Assembly (NCBI GenBank): GCA_016302985.1
Contig: JAEDMN010000049.1
Coordinates: 1 to 15,532 of the forward strand
Origin: Kiritimatiellia bacterium
GTDB taxonomy: Bacteria; Verrucomicrobiota; Kiritimatiellia; RFP12; UBA1067
Direction of reading: 5' to 3'
Length of the DNA stretch: 15,532 nucleotides
Position numbers and translations under genes: made by a program. The notes under the pieces are model-generated. The model did not search any database and had not been told where the DNA came from. It saw nothing but the letters and a program-made list of their open reading frames with translations. Shown here piece by piece: positions 8,007-15,050 of the stretch. The number at the start of each line of letters is the position of its first letter. Position 1 is the stretch's first letter.

Positions 8007-8794
8007 TGCATCCCGACTGCACGGTCCTCGTCACCTCCTGCGACGGCTACCACGACGTCGAGAACCCGTTTATCACGCTTTGGCGGAAGTTCTGGCCGGA
8101 CTGCCCGTTCGAGACCGTGCTGCTGAGCGAGACCGTTCCCTGCGCGGGCTTCGACCGCGTGATTCTCACGGGGAAGGGCAAGTGCTGGTGCGAGATGCTC
8201 GCCGAGGCGCTGGACCAGATCCGCACGCCGTACGTCATCCTGCTGATGAACGACTACTATCTCGAGGCGCCCGTCGACACGGCGAACATCCTGCGCCGTC
8301 TGGACCAGGCGAAGGCCTACGGGGCCGCCAACCTCCGGTTGATGCCGAACCCTCCGGGACGTCGCGCGTTCCGCGCCGACGAGGGGTGCGACCTGCTCGA
8401 ATATCCGCGCAACGCGGCATACTGCGTGACCTGCCAGGCCGGCATCTGGAACCGCGAGTACTTGCGCGGACTCGCGGCGCGCAACCGGAGCGCATGGGAG
8501 TTCGAGCGCTTCGGGTCGTTCATGCTGGACGGGGAGACGCGCCCGCTGCTCGTGACGCCGGCGAAGGAGTTCCCGTTCCTCGACGCGGTCCACAAGGGCT
8601 ACTGGGAGCCCTGGGGCGTGCGGGTGATGCGGGAGAACGGCGTCGCGTACGACTTCTCCCGCCGCGGCACGCCCCCGTTCGCGGTACGGGCGCGCGAGGC
8701 CTGCAAGGCGTTGGTGTTCGCGGTCTTCCCGTGGACGTTCATCGTGCGCGTGCAGAACCTGCTCGGCGTGGGGATGAAGGAACGCCGGAAGTAG
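8003..8794 (+). CDS. Putative glycosyltransferase of surface polysaccharide synthesis
   Basis: The protein has 263 residues. It opens with a GT-A-like strand (TVLVTSCDGYHDV) and has GKGKCWCEMLAEALDQI (57-73) followed by PYVILLMNDYYLEAPV (76-91). There N83-D84-Y85 stands where glycosyltransferases carry an acidic DxD-type metal and nucleotide-sugar motif. CQAGIWNREYLRGL (144-157) and SAWEFE (163-168) resemble a family of uncharacterised transferases found in O-antigen and capsule clusters. No membrane helix is clear, though residues 233-256 are moderately hydrophobic. The gene starts at the ATG 8003 that overlaps the rmlD stop; a second ATG follows directly at 8006. GGACGGAG at 7989-7996 or nearby is the likely ribosome site. 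Position in the rml unit suggests it uses dTDP-rhamnose or a related sugar, but donor and acceptor are unknown. Confidence 0.75.
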   Translation: MMHPDCTVLVTSCDGYHDVENPFITLWRKFWPDCPFETVLLSETVPCAGFDRVILTGKGKCWCEMLAEALDQIRTPYVILLMNDYYLEAPVDTANILRRLDQAKAYGAANLRLMPNPPGRRAFRADEGCDLLEYPRNAAYCVTCQAGIWNREYLRGLAARNRSAWEFERFGSFMLDGETRPLLVTPAKEFPFLDAVHKGYWEPWGVRVMRENGVAYDFSRRGTPPFAVRAREACKALVFAVFPWTFIVRVQNLLGVGMKERRK

Positions 8795-8811
8795 CGTGCA
8801 GAAAGGGAAAA

Positions 8812-8820
8812 TGGTAGAAT
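8812..8820 (+). promoter_or_regulatory. Extended -10 promoter giving a leaderless GYF_2 transcript
   Basis: TGGTAGAAT carries a -10 box TAGAAT (8815-8820) with a TGn extension (8812-8814). No good -35 box is visible at 16-18 bp. Counting the last T as -7 puts +1 at 8827, the first base of the next gene's ATG. The purine-rich AAAGGGAAA at 8802-8810 is 16 bases or more from that ATG, too far for a ribosome site. Confidence 0.6.
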
Positions 8821-8826
8821 AGCGGC

Positions 8827-9702
8827 ATGGACAAATGGTATGTGAAGAACACGGCCGGCCGGGTCTTCGGCCCCATCGACCTGGCCACGCTGAAGTCCTG
8901 GGTGAAGGACGGACGCGTGGAGCCGCTCGCCGGCATCTCCAACGACCTCACGAACTGGATGCTCGCGCCGCTCAAGCCCGAGCTGGAGATGAACTGGGTC
9001 GTCGAGAACAATCCCGGCCAGTTCTACGGTCCGACGCACCGCAACGTCGTGGAAGACCTCGTCAAGATGGGGACGCTGTCGCGCGACGCGCGTTTCTTCC
9101 AGGACGACCGCGGCGCGGGGACGGACCGGCTGCGCGCGCTCGAGGCGGCGCTCGCCGCGAAGGACCAGGAGCTGTCGCGTCGCGACGTGGTCTACGCGGA
9201 GGCCCAGCGGCAGGCTGCGAAGCGCGACCTGGCGCTGGCCGCCGCGCAGCGCGCCGTCGCGCAGCGCGACGAGCGCATTTCCGAGGCGGTGGCCGCGCTC
9301 GCCCAGCGTGACGGGCAGATCGACTCGCTCTCCAAGGCGCTGAAGGCGAAAGAGGGCGAGGTCAACCGCGCAGCCGATGAAGTCGCGCGGATGTCGGCCG
9401 AGGTCGAACGGATGGCGCTCGAGATGCGCCGCCGCGAGGCCGAGATCGAGGACCTCAAGCGACAGCTGGCCGAATCCAGGGAGGTCCACCAGCGCGCATG
9501 GAAGACCGAGGTGATCGAGCCGGAAGTCGTCGTCGACGAGATGCCGCCGCCGATCGCGCGCCAGGCGTTCGGTTTCGGGCAGCGGGCGCCGCAGCCGACG
9601 CAGCAGCCCGGATCCCTGGCGGACCTCGAGCGCCGTGCGCAGGAGGAGCTCGCGCGGATGGGGTCGGCCGGCATGCAGAAGATGTTCCGCTTCAAGAAGT
9701 AG
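8827..9702 (+). CDS. Double GYF_2 (DUF4339) plus coiled-coil protein, first of a tandem pair
   Basis: The protein has 291 residues and no signal peptide or membrane helix, so it is probably cytoplasmic. Residues 4-48 form a GYF_2 (DUF4339) domain with WYVKN, VFGPIDLATLKSWVKDGRV and a closing W44. Residues 57-92 form a second, weaker copy (NWVVENNPGQFYGPT, LVKMGTLSRDARF). Residues about 100-225 are a charged Ala/Arg/Glu-rich coiled coil with recurring K/R-D turns (AKDQE, AKRD, AQRD). A Pro-rich linker (236-262) follows, and the end is a short helix, LADLERRAQEELARMGS, then MFRFKK. The ATG at 8827 is fixed because domain 1 begins at residue 4. GYF_2 domains are thought to bind proteins, by analogy with eukaryotic GYF; the partner is unknown. 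The next gene, 28 nt on, has the same architecture. No function can be assigned. Confidence 0.85.
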   Translation: MDKWYVKNTAGRVFGPIDLATLKSWVKDGRVEPLAGISNDLTNWMLAPLKPELEMNWVVENNPGQFYGPTHRNVVEDLVKMGTLSRDARFFQDDRGAGTDRLRALEAALAAKDQELSRRDVVYAEAQRQAAKRDLALAAAQRAVAQRDERISEAVAALAQRDGQIDSLSKALKAKEGEVNRAADEVARMSAEVERMALEMRRREAEIEDLKRQLAESREVHQRAWKTEVIEPEVVVDEMPPPIARQAFGFGQRAPQPTQQPGSLADLERRAQEELARMGSAGMQKMFRFKK

Positions 9703-9730
9703 AGAACCCCCAACCAGCGAGGCAGATCCC

Positions 9731-11641
9731 GTGGCAAACCAATGGTATTTGAAGACGCAGGACGAGGTCTTCGGCCCCGTGACCCGCGACAGCCTGCTGG
9801 AATGGGCGCAAATGGGGCGCATCCAGCCCGGACAGGAGATCTCGGAGGACGGCGAGAACTGGGTCCCGGCCACCGAGGTCGCCTTCCTGGACATGCGCTG
9901 GTCGATCGACATCGGCGACGGCACGCCCCGCGGCCCCTTCAACAAGAAGGCCGCCCAGGCGCTGCTCGCGAGCGGCCGCCTGCCGCGCGGCAGCCGCCTC
10001 GTGGAGAGCACGCCGCCGCCCGCCGCCGATCCGGAGCCGCCCGCCGAGAACCCGCCCCCCGCCGCGCCGTCGACCCCGACACCGGAGACGGCGGTCCCTG
10101 CGCCCGCGACATCCGCCGCCCCCGCGTCCCGGGAAGTCGAGACGCTGCGCAGCCAGATCGAGACGCTCCAGGCCGGCCTCAGGGCCGCGGAGGCCCGCGC
10201 CGCCGAGGCCGAGCGCCGCGCGGACACGGCGCGCACGGAGGCGAAGACGGCGTTGAAGGCCGCGGACGTCGCGGAGGCGCGTCTGGCGACCGTGCAGGCC
10301 GAGATGGCGCGCCGCGAGGCCGATTTCGCGGCATTGCGCGCGTCTTCCGAGAAGATCCGCCGCGAATCGGAAGAGGCCCTGGCGAACGAGAAGAACCAGT
10401 CCGCGGAGGCCCTGGCCGCGGCGAAGAACCAGGCATCGGCCGAACTGGCCGCGGCGAGGACGCAGGCGTCCGAGGCCCTGGCCCTGGCGCAGGGGCAGGC
10501 CGCGGAGGCGCGCGCCGCGGCCGAGAACCAGGTCCGCGAGACGGCGGCGCTGGCCGCCGCGAAGGCCCGTGCCGAGGAGGAGCTGGCCCAGGCCCGGAAG
10601 CAGGCCGAGCAGGCTCGGCGGGAACTGGCCGAAGCCCAGGAGGCCTCCGAACGCGAGCTCGCGGCGCGCGACGACGCGCTGGCGCGGAAGGACTCCCAGC
10701 TCGAGGCGAAGGACTCGCAGCTCGAGGAACAGGAGTCCGCGTTGGCCCAGAAGGACTCTGCGCTTGCGCAGAAGGACACCGCGTTGGCGGAGAAGTCCGG
10801 CCTGCTGGCCGAACGGGAACAGGCGCTCGCGCAGAAGGAAAAGGCGCTGGCGGAGAAGGCCGCCGCGCTCGCCCGGGCCGAGGCGTCCGCGCGCGAGGCC
10901 GAATCGAAGGCCCGCGCCGCCGAGTCGGACCTTGCGGACCTCCTCGCGGCCTCGAAGGCCAACGAGGCCGCGTACGAGGACCGCATCAAGTCGCTTTCGG
11001 AGGAGATCCGCCGGCTGCCGCCGACCGCGCAGCTGGCGGCCGACGCCCAGGCCGCGGTCTACGCGCTCATGAAGGAGGAGGCGGACGAGCTGGCCGCCGC
11101 GCTGGACGCGGAGGAGAAGGAGCTCGAGCAGCTGCGTCTCTACCGCCGCCAGCGTGTCGAGCGCCTGCTGGCCCGCCGGCAGGAGATCCTGCGCAGGATC
11201 GGGACGGATGCGGAGGACATGACGAAACGCGCCCTCCGTACGCATCCGGAGGACCCGCGGACCCAGCACATGCGCCAGGAGCTGGACGCCCTGCGCGTGC
11301 TGCAGGAACGCTCCGTGCTCGAGGCCCAGCGCAAGATCCGCGACCTTTCGCTCAAGCTCCGCGAGAGCGAGGGCGAGGCGAACCGCCTGCGCACGCAGGC
11401 CGCCGACACGACGGTGCTCGCCCGTCAGCTGCAGCAGGCGCGCGAGCAGCTGATGAAGCGCGAGAAGGAACTGACCGAAGTCCGCCAGAAGTCCGAGGCC
11501 GAACGGCAGCAGAACCAGGCCGCGCAGCAGGCGCTGATGGCGAGGTTGTCGGCGCTGGAGATGGGCATGCCCGGCGCGACGCACCAGTCGCGCGAGGCGC
11601 GCAGCGTCCGGCTCGCGCCCTGGATGGGGTTGAAGCAGTAG
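9731..11641 (+). CDS. Large double GYF_2 plus long coiled-coil protein, second of a tandem pair
   Basis: The protein has 636 residues and no signal peptide or membrane helix. The start is the GTG at 9731, with GAGG at 9719-9722 as ribosome site; it gives MANQWYLKT, matching the neighbour's MDKWYVKN. Residues 5-47 are a GYF_2 domain (VFGPVTRDSLLEWAQMGRI, NWVP) and 57-90 a second copy (RWSIDIGDGTPRGPF, ALLASGRLPRGSRL). Residues 94-133 are a Pro/Ala-rich linker. From about 134 to 600 the sequence is almost unbroken coiled coil. It includes five 11-residue repeats (222-276) and ten heptads of the type ALAQKDS (311-380). A less regular helical part (about 430-520) contains RTHPEDPRTQHMRQEL. The tail is LAPWMGLKQ. 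It resembles its upstream neighbour throughout but is twice as long, so the two are paralogues. A cytoplasmic scaffold is a reasonable guess, without direct support. Confidence 0.85.
   Translation: MANQWYLKTQDEVFGPVTRDSLLEWAQMGRIQPGQEISEDGENWVPATEVAFLDMRWSIDIGDGTPRGPFNKKAAQALLASGRLPRGSRLVESTPPPAADPEPPAENPPPAAPSTPTPETAVPAPATSAAPASREVETLRSQIETLQAGLRAAEARAAEAERRADTARTEAKTALKAADVAEARLATVQAEMARREADFAALRASSEKIRRESEEALANEKNQSAEALAAAKNQASAELAAARTQASEALALAQGQAAEARAAAENQVRETAALAAAKARAEEELAQARKQAEQARRELAEAQEASERELAARDDALARKDSQLEAKDSQLEEQESALAQKDSALAQKDTALAEKSGLLAEREQALAQKEKALAEKAAALARAEASAREAESKARAAESDLADLLAASKANEAAYEDRIKSLSEEIRRLPPTAQLAADAQAAVYALMKEEADELAAALDAEEKELEQLRLYRRQRVERLLARRQEILRRIGTDAEDMTKRALRTHPEDPRTQHMRQELDALRVLQERSVLEAQRKIRDLSLKLRESEGEANRLRTQAADTTVLARQLQQAREQLMKREKELTEVRQKSEAERQQNQAAQQALMARLSALEMGMPGATHQSREARSVRLAPWMGLKQ
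10394..10558 (+). repeat. 33-bp tandem repeat encoding 11-residue coiled-coil units
   Basis: Five diverged 33-bp units encode NQSAEALAAAK, NQASAELAAAR, TQASEALALAQ, GQAAEARAAAE and NQVRETAALAA, residues 222-276 of the second GYF_2 protein. Eleven-residue periodicity belongs to straight or right-handed coiled coils, unlike the heptads that follow. The units have diverged at DNA level, so this is an old duplication, not an active satellite. Confidence 0.75.
10661..10870 (+). repeat. 21-bp tandem repeat encoding heptads
   Basis: Ten consecutive 21-bp units encode heptads of the form A-x-K-(D/E)-x-A/Q-L, residues 311-380 of the second GYF_2 protein; examples are ARKDSQL, EAKDSQL, AQKDSAL, AQKDTAL and AQKEKAL. 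The Leu at the seventh place gives a regular hydrophobic stripe. The DNA units keep a shared core around cagaaggac, which suggests growth by slippage or unequal crossing over. Confidence 0.8.
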
Positions 11642-11657
11642 GACGGACGGGAGGACC

Positions 11658-12104
11658 ATGGCTGAATTTCCTGAATACGAGCTCGCCGGCATCGAGATCA
11701 TCGCCCGCGGCGTGTGCATCCGCGAGGGGCGGCTGCTGCTCTGCCGGGCGAAGGGCGGGAAGACGACCTACCTGCCCGGCGGTCATGTGGAGTTCGGCGA
11801 GACGGGACGGCAGGCGCTTGTCCGCGAAGTGCGGGAGGAGCTGGGCGCCGCGTCGGAGACGGGCGCCTTCCTCGGATGCGTCGAGAACGCGTTCCTGCAG
11901 CACGGGAAGCCCCATGCCGAGGTCAACCTCGTCTATGCGCTGGACGTCCCGTCCCTGCGCGACGCGACGGGCGCCCTGCTTCCGCCTGTCGCGCAGGAGG
12001 ACTGGATCTCGTTCGAATGGCGGCCGCTGTCCGATCTCGGCGACCTGCTGCCCGCGGCGTTCCGCGTCCTGGGCGAAAACCCCTCCGCCCGTTTCGACTG
12101 CTGA
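11658..12104 (+). CDS. Nudix hydrolase
   Basis: The protein has 148 residues, a usual length for a single-domain Nudix enzyme, which cleaves a nucleoside diphosphate linked to another group. The Nudix box is complete: G42, five residues, E48, seven residues, R56-E57, V58, E60-E61 and G63 (within GGHVEFGETGRQALVREVRE and ELG). The two glutamates of REVREE bind the catalytic metal in this family. The core begins at IEIIARGVCIREGRLLLCRA and ends before FDC. The ATG at 11658 follows GGGAGGA (11649-11655) with a rather short spacing; no better in-frame start is seen. It lies 16 nt after the GYF_2 gene and directly abuts the glycosyltransferase gene. The substrate cannot be told from sequence; a nucleotide sugar or a damaged nucleotide are both possible. 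Confidence 0.9.
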   Translation: MAEFPEYELAGIEIIARGVCIREGRLLLCRAKGGKTTYLPGGHVEFGETGRQALVREVREELGAASETGAFLGCVENAFLQHGKPHAEVNLVYALDVPSLRDATGALLPPVAQEDWISFEWRPLSDLGDLLPAAFRVLGENPSARFDC

Positions 12105-12794
12105 ATGAAGACGCTCTCCCTCGTCGTTCCCGTCTACGGGGCGCCCGACCTTGTGCGGGCGCTGCTGGACGCCGTGCCCGCGCTGGCGCGCGTCGCCGCG
12201 TCCTGCGGTTTCGAGCTGGTGGAGACGCTGCTCGTGGACGACGGATCGGCGCGGCCCCTGGCGGACGAGCTGGCGGTGCGCGGGGGCGTCCCCGCCGGCG
12301 TGCGCGTCATCCGGAACGGCCGCAACCGCGGCAAGGGGTATTCCGTGCGGCGCGGGGCGCTCGAGGCGCGCGGCGGCTGGGTCCTGATGAGCGATGTCGA
12401 CCAGTCAGCCCCGTTGACGGAGTTCGTCCGGTTGGCGGCGCATGCGGACGCGTGGATGGTCTGCGGCAGCCGCTACGGGCGGCCCGGCATGCCGATGCGT
12501 CGTCGGCTGCTCTCCCGCCTCTTCCATGCGCTTGTGTGGTTGACGGGCGTTCGGGGCGTGCAGGACACGCAGTGCGGCTTCAAGCTCTTCCGCATGGACG
12601 TCATGCGCGGGGTGTTCGCGCGGCAGCGCGTCGAACGCTTCGCCTTCGACGTCGAGCTCGTGCGTCTCGTGCAGAAAGAGCACGGGGACCTCGTCGAGGT
12701 CCCCGTGCTCTGGAAGGGCGGCGCCCGCAGTTCCCTGAACGTGCTGCGCGATGCGCCGCGGATGCTGTACGATCTCCTGTTCCGCATCCGCTAG
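12105..12794 (+). CDS. Family 2 glycosyltransferase, Alg5/DPG-synthase-like
   Basis: The protein has 229 residues. It carries the GT2 motifs VVPVYG (7-12), LLVDDGS (42-48), NRGKGYSVRRGAL (74-86) and the metal-binding MSDVD (95-99). It also has DTQCGFKLF (154-162) and ERFAFDVELV (177-186), which are characteristic of dolichyl- or polyprenyl-phosphate glucosyltransferases of the Alg5 type. Those enzymes move a hexose from a nucleotide sugar to a lipid phosphate at the inner membrane. The end, WKGGARSSLNVLRDAPRMLYDLLF, matches that family too. There are no transmembrane helices, as in soluble bacterial members. The ATG at 12105 immediately follows the TGA of the Nudix gene (12102-12104), so translation is probably coupled. 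The gene contains a striking 35-bp inverted repeat at 12677-12711. Acceptor and sugar are inferred only from family resemblance. Confidence 0.88.
   Translation: MKTLSLVVPVYGAPDLVRALLDAVPALARVAASCGFELVETLLVDDGSARPLADELAVRGGVPAGVRVIRNGRNRGKGYSVRRGALEARGGWVLMSDVDQSAPLTEFVRLAAHADAWMVCGSRYGRPGMPMRRRLLSRLFHALVWLTGVRGVQDTQCGFKLFRMDVMRGVFARQRVERFAFDVELVRLVQKEHGDLVEVPVLWKGGARSSLNVLRDAPRMLYDLLFRIR
12677..12711. repeat. Perfect 17-bp-arm inverted repeat inside the glycosyltransferase gene
   Basis: AGAGCACGGGGACCTCG (12677-12693) and CGAGGTCCCCGTGCTCT (12695-12711) are exact reverse complements around the single base T12694. The repeat encodes residues 192-202 (EHGDLVEVPVL) and is in codon register: GAG pairs with CTC, CAC with GTG, GGG with CCC, GAC with GTC. 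As RNA it would form a very stable hairpin about 85 nt before the gene's end. No run of T follows, so it is not a standard intrinsic terminator. Confidence 0.85.
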
Positions 12795-12807
12795 GCCATC
12801 GGCCTAG
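12791..12807. terminator. Palindrome joining the stop codons of two convergent genes
   Basis: CTAGGCC (12791-12797) and GGCCTAG (12801-12807) form a perfect 7-bp stem with loop ATC. The plus-strand TAG at 12792-12794 ends the glycosyltransferase gene and the minus-strand TAG at 12804-12806 ends the lptD-like gene. The convergent genes are only 9 bp apart. A hairpin forms on either transcript, so a bidirectional stop or 3'-end protection is plausible. There is no T tract on either side, so factor-independent termination is uncertain. Confidence 0.45.
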
Positions 12808-15014
12808 AAGCGGGCGAAGTCGAGCATTGAGCTCGGGCCGAGCGCGCGCAGGTAGATGAAGAACGACACGCGGTTGTCGGCCTCCTCCTTCGACCCGTCG
12901 ATGCGGCGGTAGGACGTTTCGTGGGCCACTTGGATGCGGTAGCCGAGGCAGTCGCTCAGCAAATCGAACCAGGCGCCCACTTCGTCCGTCTCGTTCCGAC
13001 GGCAGTCGTAGCGGATGTAGGGCGACCAGGCAAACCAGTCGCAGACCTCGTGGGTGAAGCCCAGCTGGAGAATGTTCGCATATTCGTAGTTCCAGCGGTC
13101 GTATGCGCTCGGCAGGTAGTTCCAGAGGCGCTGGTCGCGGCCGATGTAGCTCACGTTGTAGTCGAACTTGTCGGAGAGCCGGTGGCGGAACACGATGTCC
13201 GCGTAGGACGCCTTGGAGTTCTGGCAATCGTATTCGGCACGGGTGAGCAGCGAGATGTCGCGTGTCGGGTTCCAGCGGATGCGGGTGCCCGGCACGACCT
13301 GGCGGCGGCCGTGGTGGTTGTAGTTCCCGTCCTCGTCGCTCATCGGGTAGCCCTTGAAGGGTCCGTCGCGGTAGACGGACATCGTCTCGAACGGCACGGC
13401 CGCGTAGATGTCCCAGTCGAGAACGGTGCGGAGCACGCCGGCGTCGTCCAGCTGCTGGATCGCGTTGCGGATGCCGGGCCGGATGCCGTGCCAGTTGTAG
13501 GGCAGGCCGCGGCCCTCGAAGCCGAACTGATCGAGCCAGTCGACGGAGCGGTCGTAGTTGTCGAACGCGTAGTAGCGGTATTTTCCGTCAGAGGTCAGGT
13601 CGACCTGCTGGTAGGAGTAGTCGAGGTAGGGCTCGAAGGTGTGGCGGACCTTGTCGTCCCACCAGCCGGTGGCGCGCGCGGAGGCCTGGATGCCGACTTC
13701 GCCGATGTTGCGGAAGACCTGGTTGCCCGAGGCGTTCAGGTAGGCTGATTCGCGCGAACCGCTGTCGCTCCAGTAGGTGCCGCGGTAACCGGCGCGCGGC
13801 ACGAGGGAGAGCGTGTCCCAGAGCTTGAACGGGATCGTGACGCGGTGTGCGGTGTCCATGCGGAACGCCTGGTAGTCGGCGCCCCGGCCATCCATGCCGA
13901 GGTACGGCACGTAGCGGAACATCGGGTCGCTGCTGGCGTAGCGGGCGTAGTCATGGTTGAGGTAGCCGGCGCGTGTCTGCGACTCGTAGTTGACGGGCAG
14001 GTCCCAGAGCGGCTGCGGCTCGACGGAGAGCCAGCCCTCGGGCAGGCGCGCGGTACCGCCGTAGAAGTCGTTGACGGGGCCGGACACGCTTCCGCCGGCC
14101 GCCCACGAGAGCTCGTGGTGTTCGTACCAGGCCTCGTTGGCGGGAATGGACTCGTGGCGGTGCTCGCGGTCGAAGAAGTCGCGGTTCATGTAGGAGTCGG
14201 AGAAGTACGTCGCGTGCACGTGCAGGTCGTCGCGCTCCGTCAGCTCGGCGCCGTGGTCGAGCATGATGCGGTAGCGCTGGCGGTCCACGTCGCTGCCCCA
14301 GTTCTGGTAATTGCGGTGGTGGTTCCTGCTGTGGCGCGTGTAGCGGTCGTAGTCGCGGTCCCAGGCGTTGTACAGGGAGAGTTTGCCGTTTCCGAGCTCC
14401 TTCAGTCCCCAGCGGAAGGACTGCCCGAGGCCGAAGCCGTTCTTCGTGCGGTAGTCGGCGTAGGTCGAGGCGCCGAGGGAGTAGCTGTCGGGCTTTCCGT
14501 CGTTCACGAGGTCGTAGACGTACTTCGTGAGGATGAAGCCGCCCCAGCGGGAACGGTAGCCGGGCATGACCCTCAGGCCATAGTCCGTGTTCATCGGGTA
14601 GTACCAGACAGGCACCCACAGGACGGGGACGTCCTGGTACTTCAGCCAGGCGTCCTTCACGACGAGGGCCTTGTCCTGGATGAACGTGAAGTCGCCTCCA
14701 AGTTCCCAGTGGAGGTGGTCGACGTGGTTCGAGCAGGTTGTGAGGTGCGCCTCCTTGCCGAAGGAGTAGACGCCGTCGATGGTGCGCTGGACGCGCTCCG
14801 AGCTGAATCGGTAGGGGGCGGCGACGGCATGGACGTTGCCGGTCGCGAGGATCTCGCCGGTGGCGCGGTTCCCGCTCATGTAGTCGGCGGAGATCTTCAG
14901 CTCCCCGCCGGGAAGGGCCGATTTGCGGCCCTTGGTCTCGGACAGCCGCTCCAGCAGCTGCGCGGAGGCCGCGCAGGCGCAGGCGACGGCCGCGACGGTC
15001 AGGTATTTCTTCAT
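12804..15014 (-). CDS. lptD: LptD-like outer-membrane lipopolysaccharide assembly protein
   Basis: LptD is the outer-membrane barrel that, with LptE, places lipopolysaccharide in the outer leaflet. This protein has 736 residues. A signal peptide (MKKYLTVAAVACACAASA) is followed by an OstA/LptA-like periplasmic segment at about 39-112 (ADYMSGNRATGEILATGNVH, YRFSSERV, YSFGKEAHLTT). Then comes the LptD hallmark AWLKYQDVPVLWVPVWYYPM (122-141) and RSRWGGFILTKYVYDL. The rest is rich in Tyr, Trp, Arg and Asp in alternating strands and ends in Phe (LDFARF), as outer-membrane barrels do. The ATG at 15012-15014 (minus strand) has a GGAG six bases upstream. The gene lies 36 nt after the RNase E/G gene. 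Mature cysteines are C94 and four near the C-terminus. The periplasmic domain is short and the barrel diverged, so another OstA-barrel family remains possible. Confidence 0.85.
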   Translation of the reverse strand: MKKYLTVAAVACACAASAQLLERLSETKGRKSALPGGELKISADYMSGNRATGEILATGNVHAVAAPYRFSSERVQRTIDGVYSFGKEAHLTTCSNHVDHLHWELGGDFTFIQDKALVVKDAWLKYQDVPVLWVPVWYYPMNTDYGLRVMPGYRSRWGGFILTKYVYDLVNDGKPDSYSLGASTYADYRTKNGFGLGQSFRWGLKELGNGKLSLYNAWDRDYDRYTRHSRNHHRNYQNWGSDVDRQRYRIMLDHGAELTERDDLHVHATYFSDSYMNRDFFDREHRHESIPANEAWYEHHELSWAAGGSVSGPVNDFYGGTARLPEGWLSVEPQPLWDLPVNYESQTRAGYLNHDYARYASSDPMFRYVPYLGMDGRGADYQAFRMDTAHRVTIPFKLWDTLSLVPRAGYRGTYWSDSGSRESAYLNASGNQVFRNIGEVGIQASARATGWWDDKVRHTFEPYLDYSYQQVDLTSDGKYRYYAFDNYDRSVDWLDQFGFEGRGLPYNWHGIRPGIRNAIQQLDDAGVLRTVLDWDIYAAVPFETMSVYRDGPFKGYPMSDEDGNYNHHGRRQVVPGTRIRWNPTRDISLLTRAEYDCQNSKASYADIVFRHRLSDKFDYNVSYIGRDQRLWNYLPSAYDRWNYEYANILQLGFTHEVCDWFAWSPYIRYDCRRNETDEVGAWFDLLSDCLGYRIQVAHETSYRRIDGSKEEADNRVSFFIYLRALGPSSMLDFARF

Positions 15015-15050
15015 GTTGACTCCAGGTATCGGGTCGGAAGGTCTTGCGGC

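Noticed and set aside
10000..10140. Pro/Ala-rich segment as a possible separate gene or a frameshift
   Set aside because: It is a normal flexible linker between the GYF_2 domains and the coiled coil; the frame is continuous.
10661..10870. Tandem 21-bp units as a CRISPR-like or regulatory array
   Set aside because: The units are contiguous, in frame, lack spacers and encode a regular heptad coiled coil.
8599..10989. A minus-strand open frame of about 800 codons rich in Ala and Ser
   Set aside because: It is the mirror of the GYF_2/coiled-coil genes; its apparent repeats (ASA, SFCASA) are the complement of the coiled-coil codons. Codon use and motifs support the plus strand.
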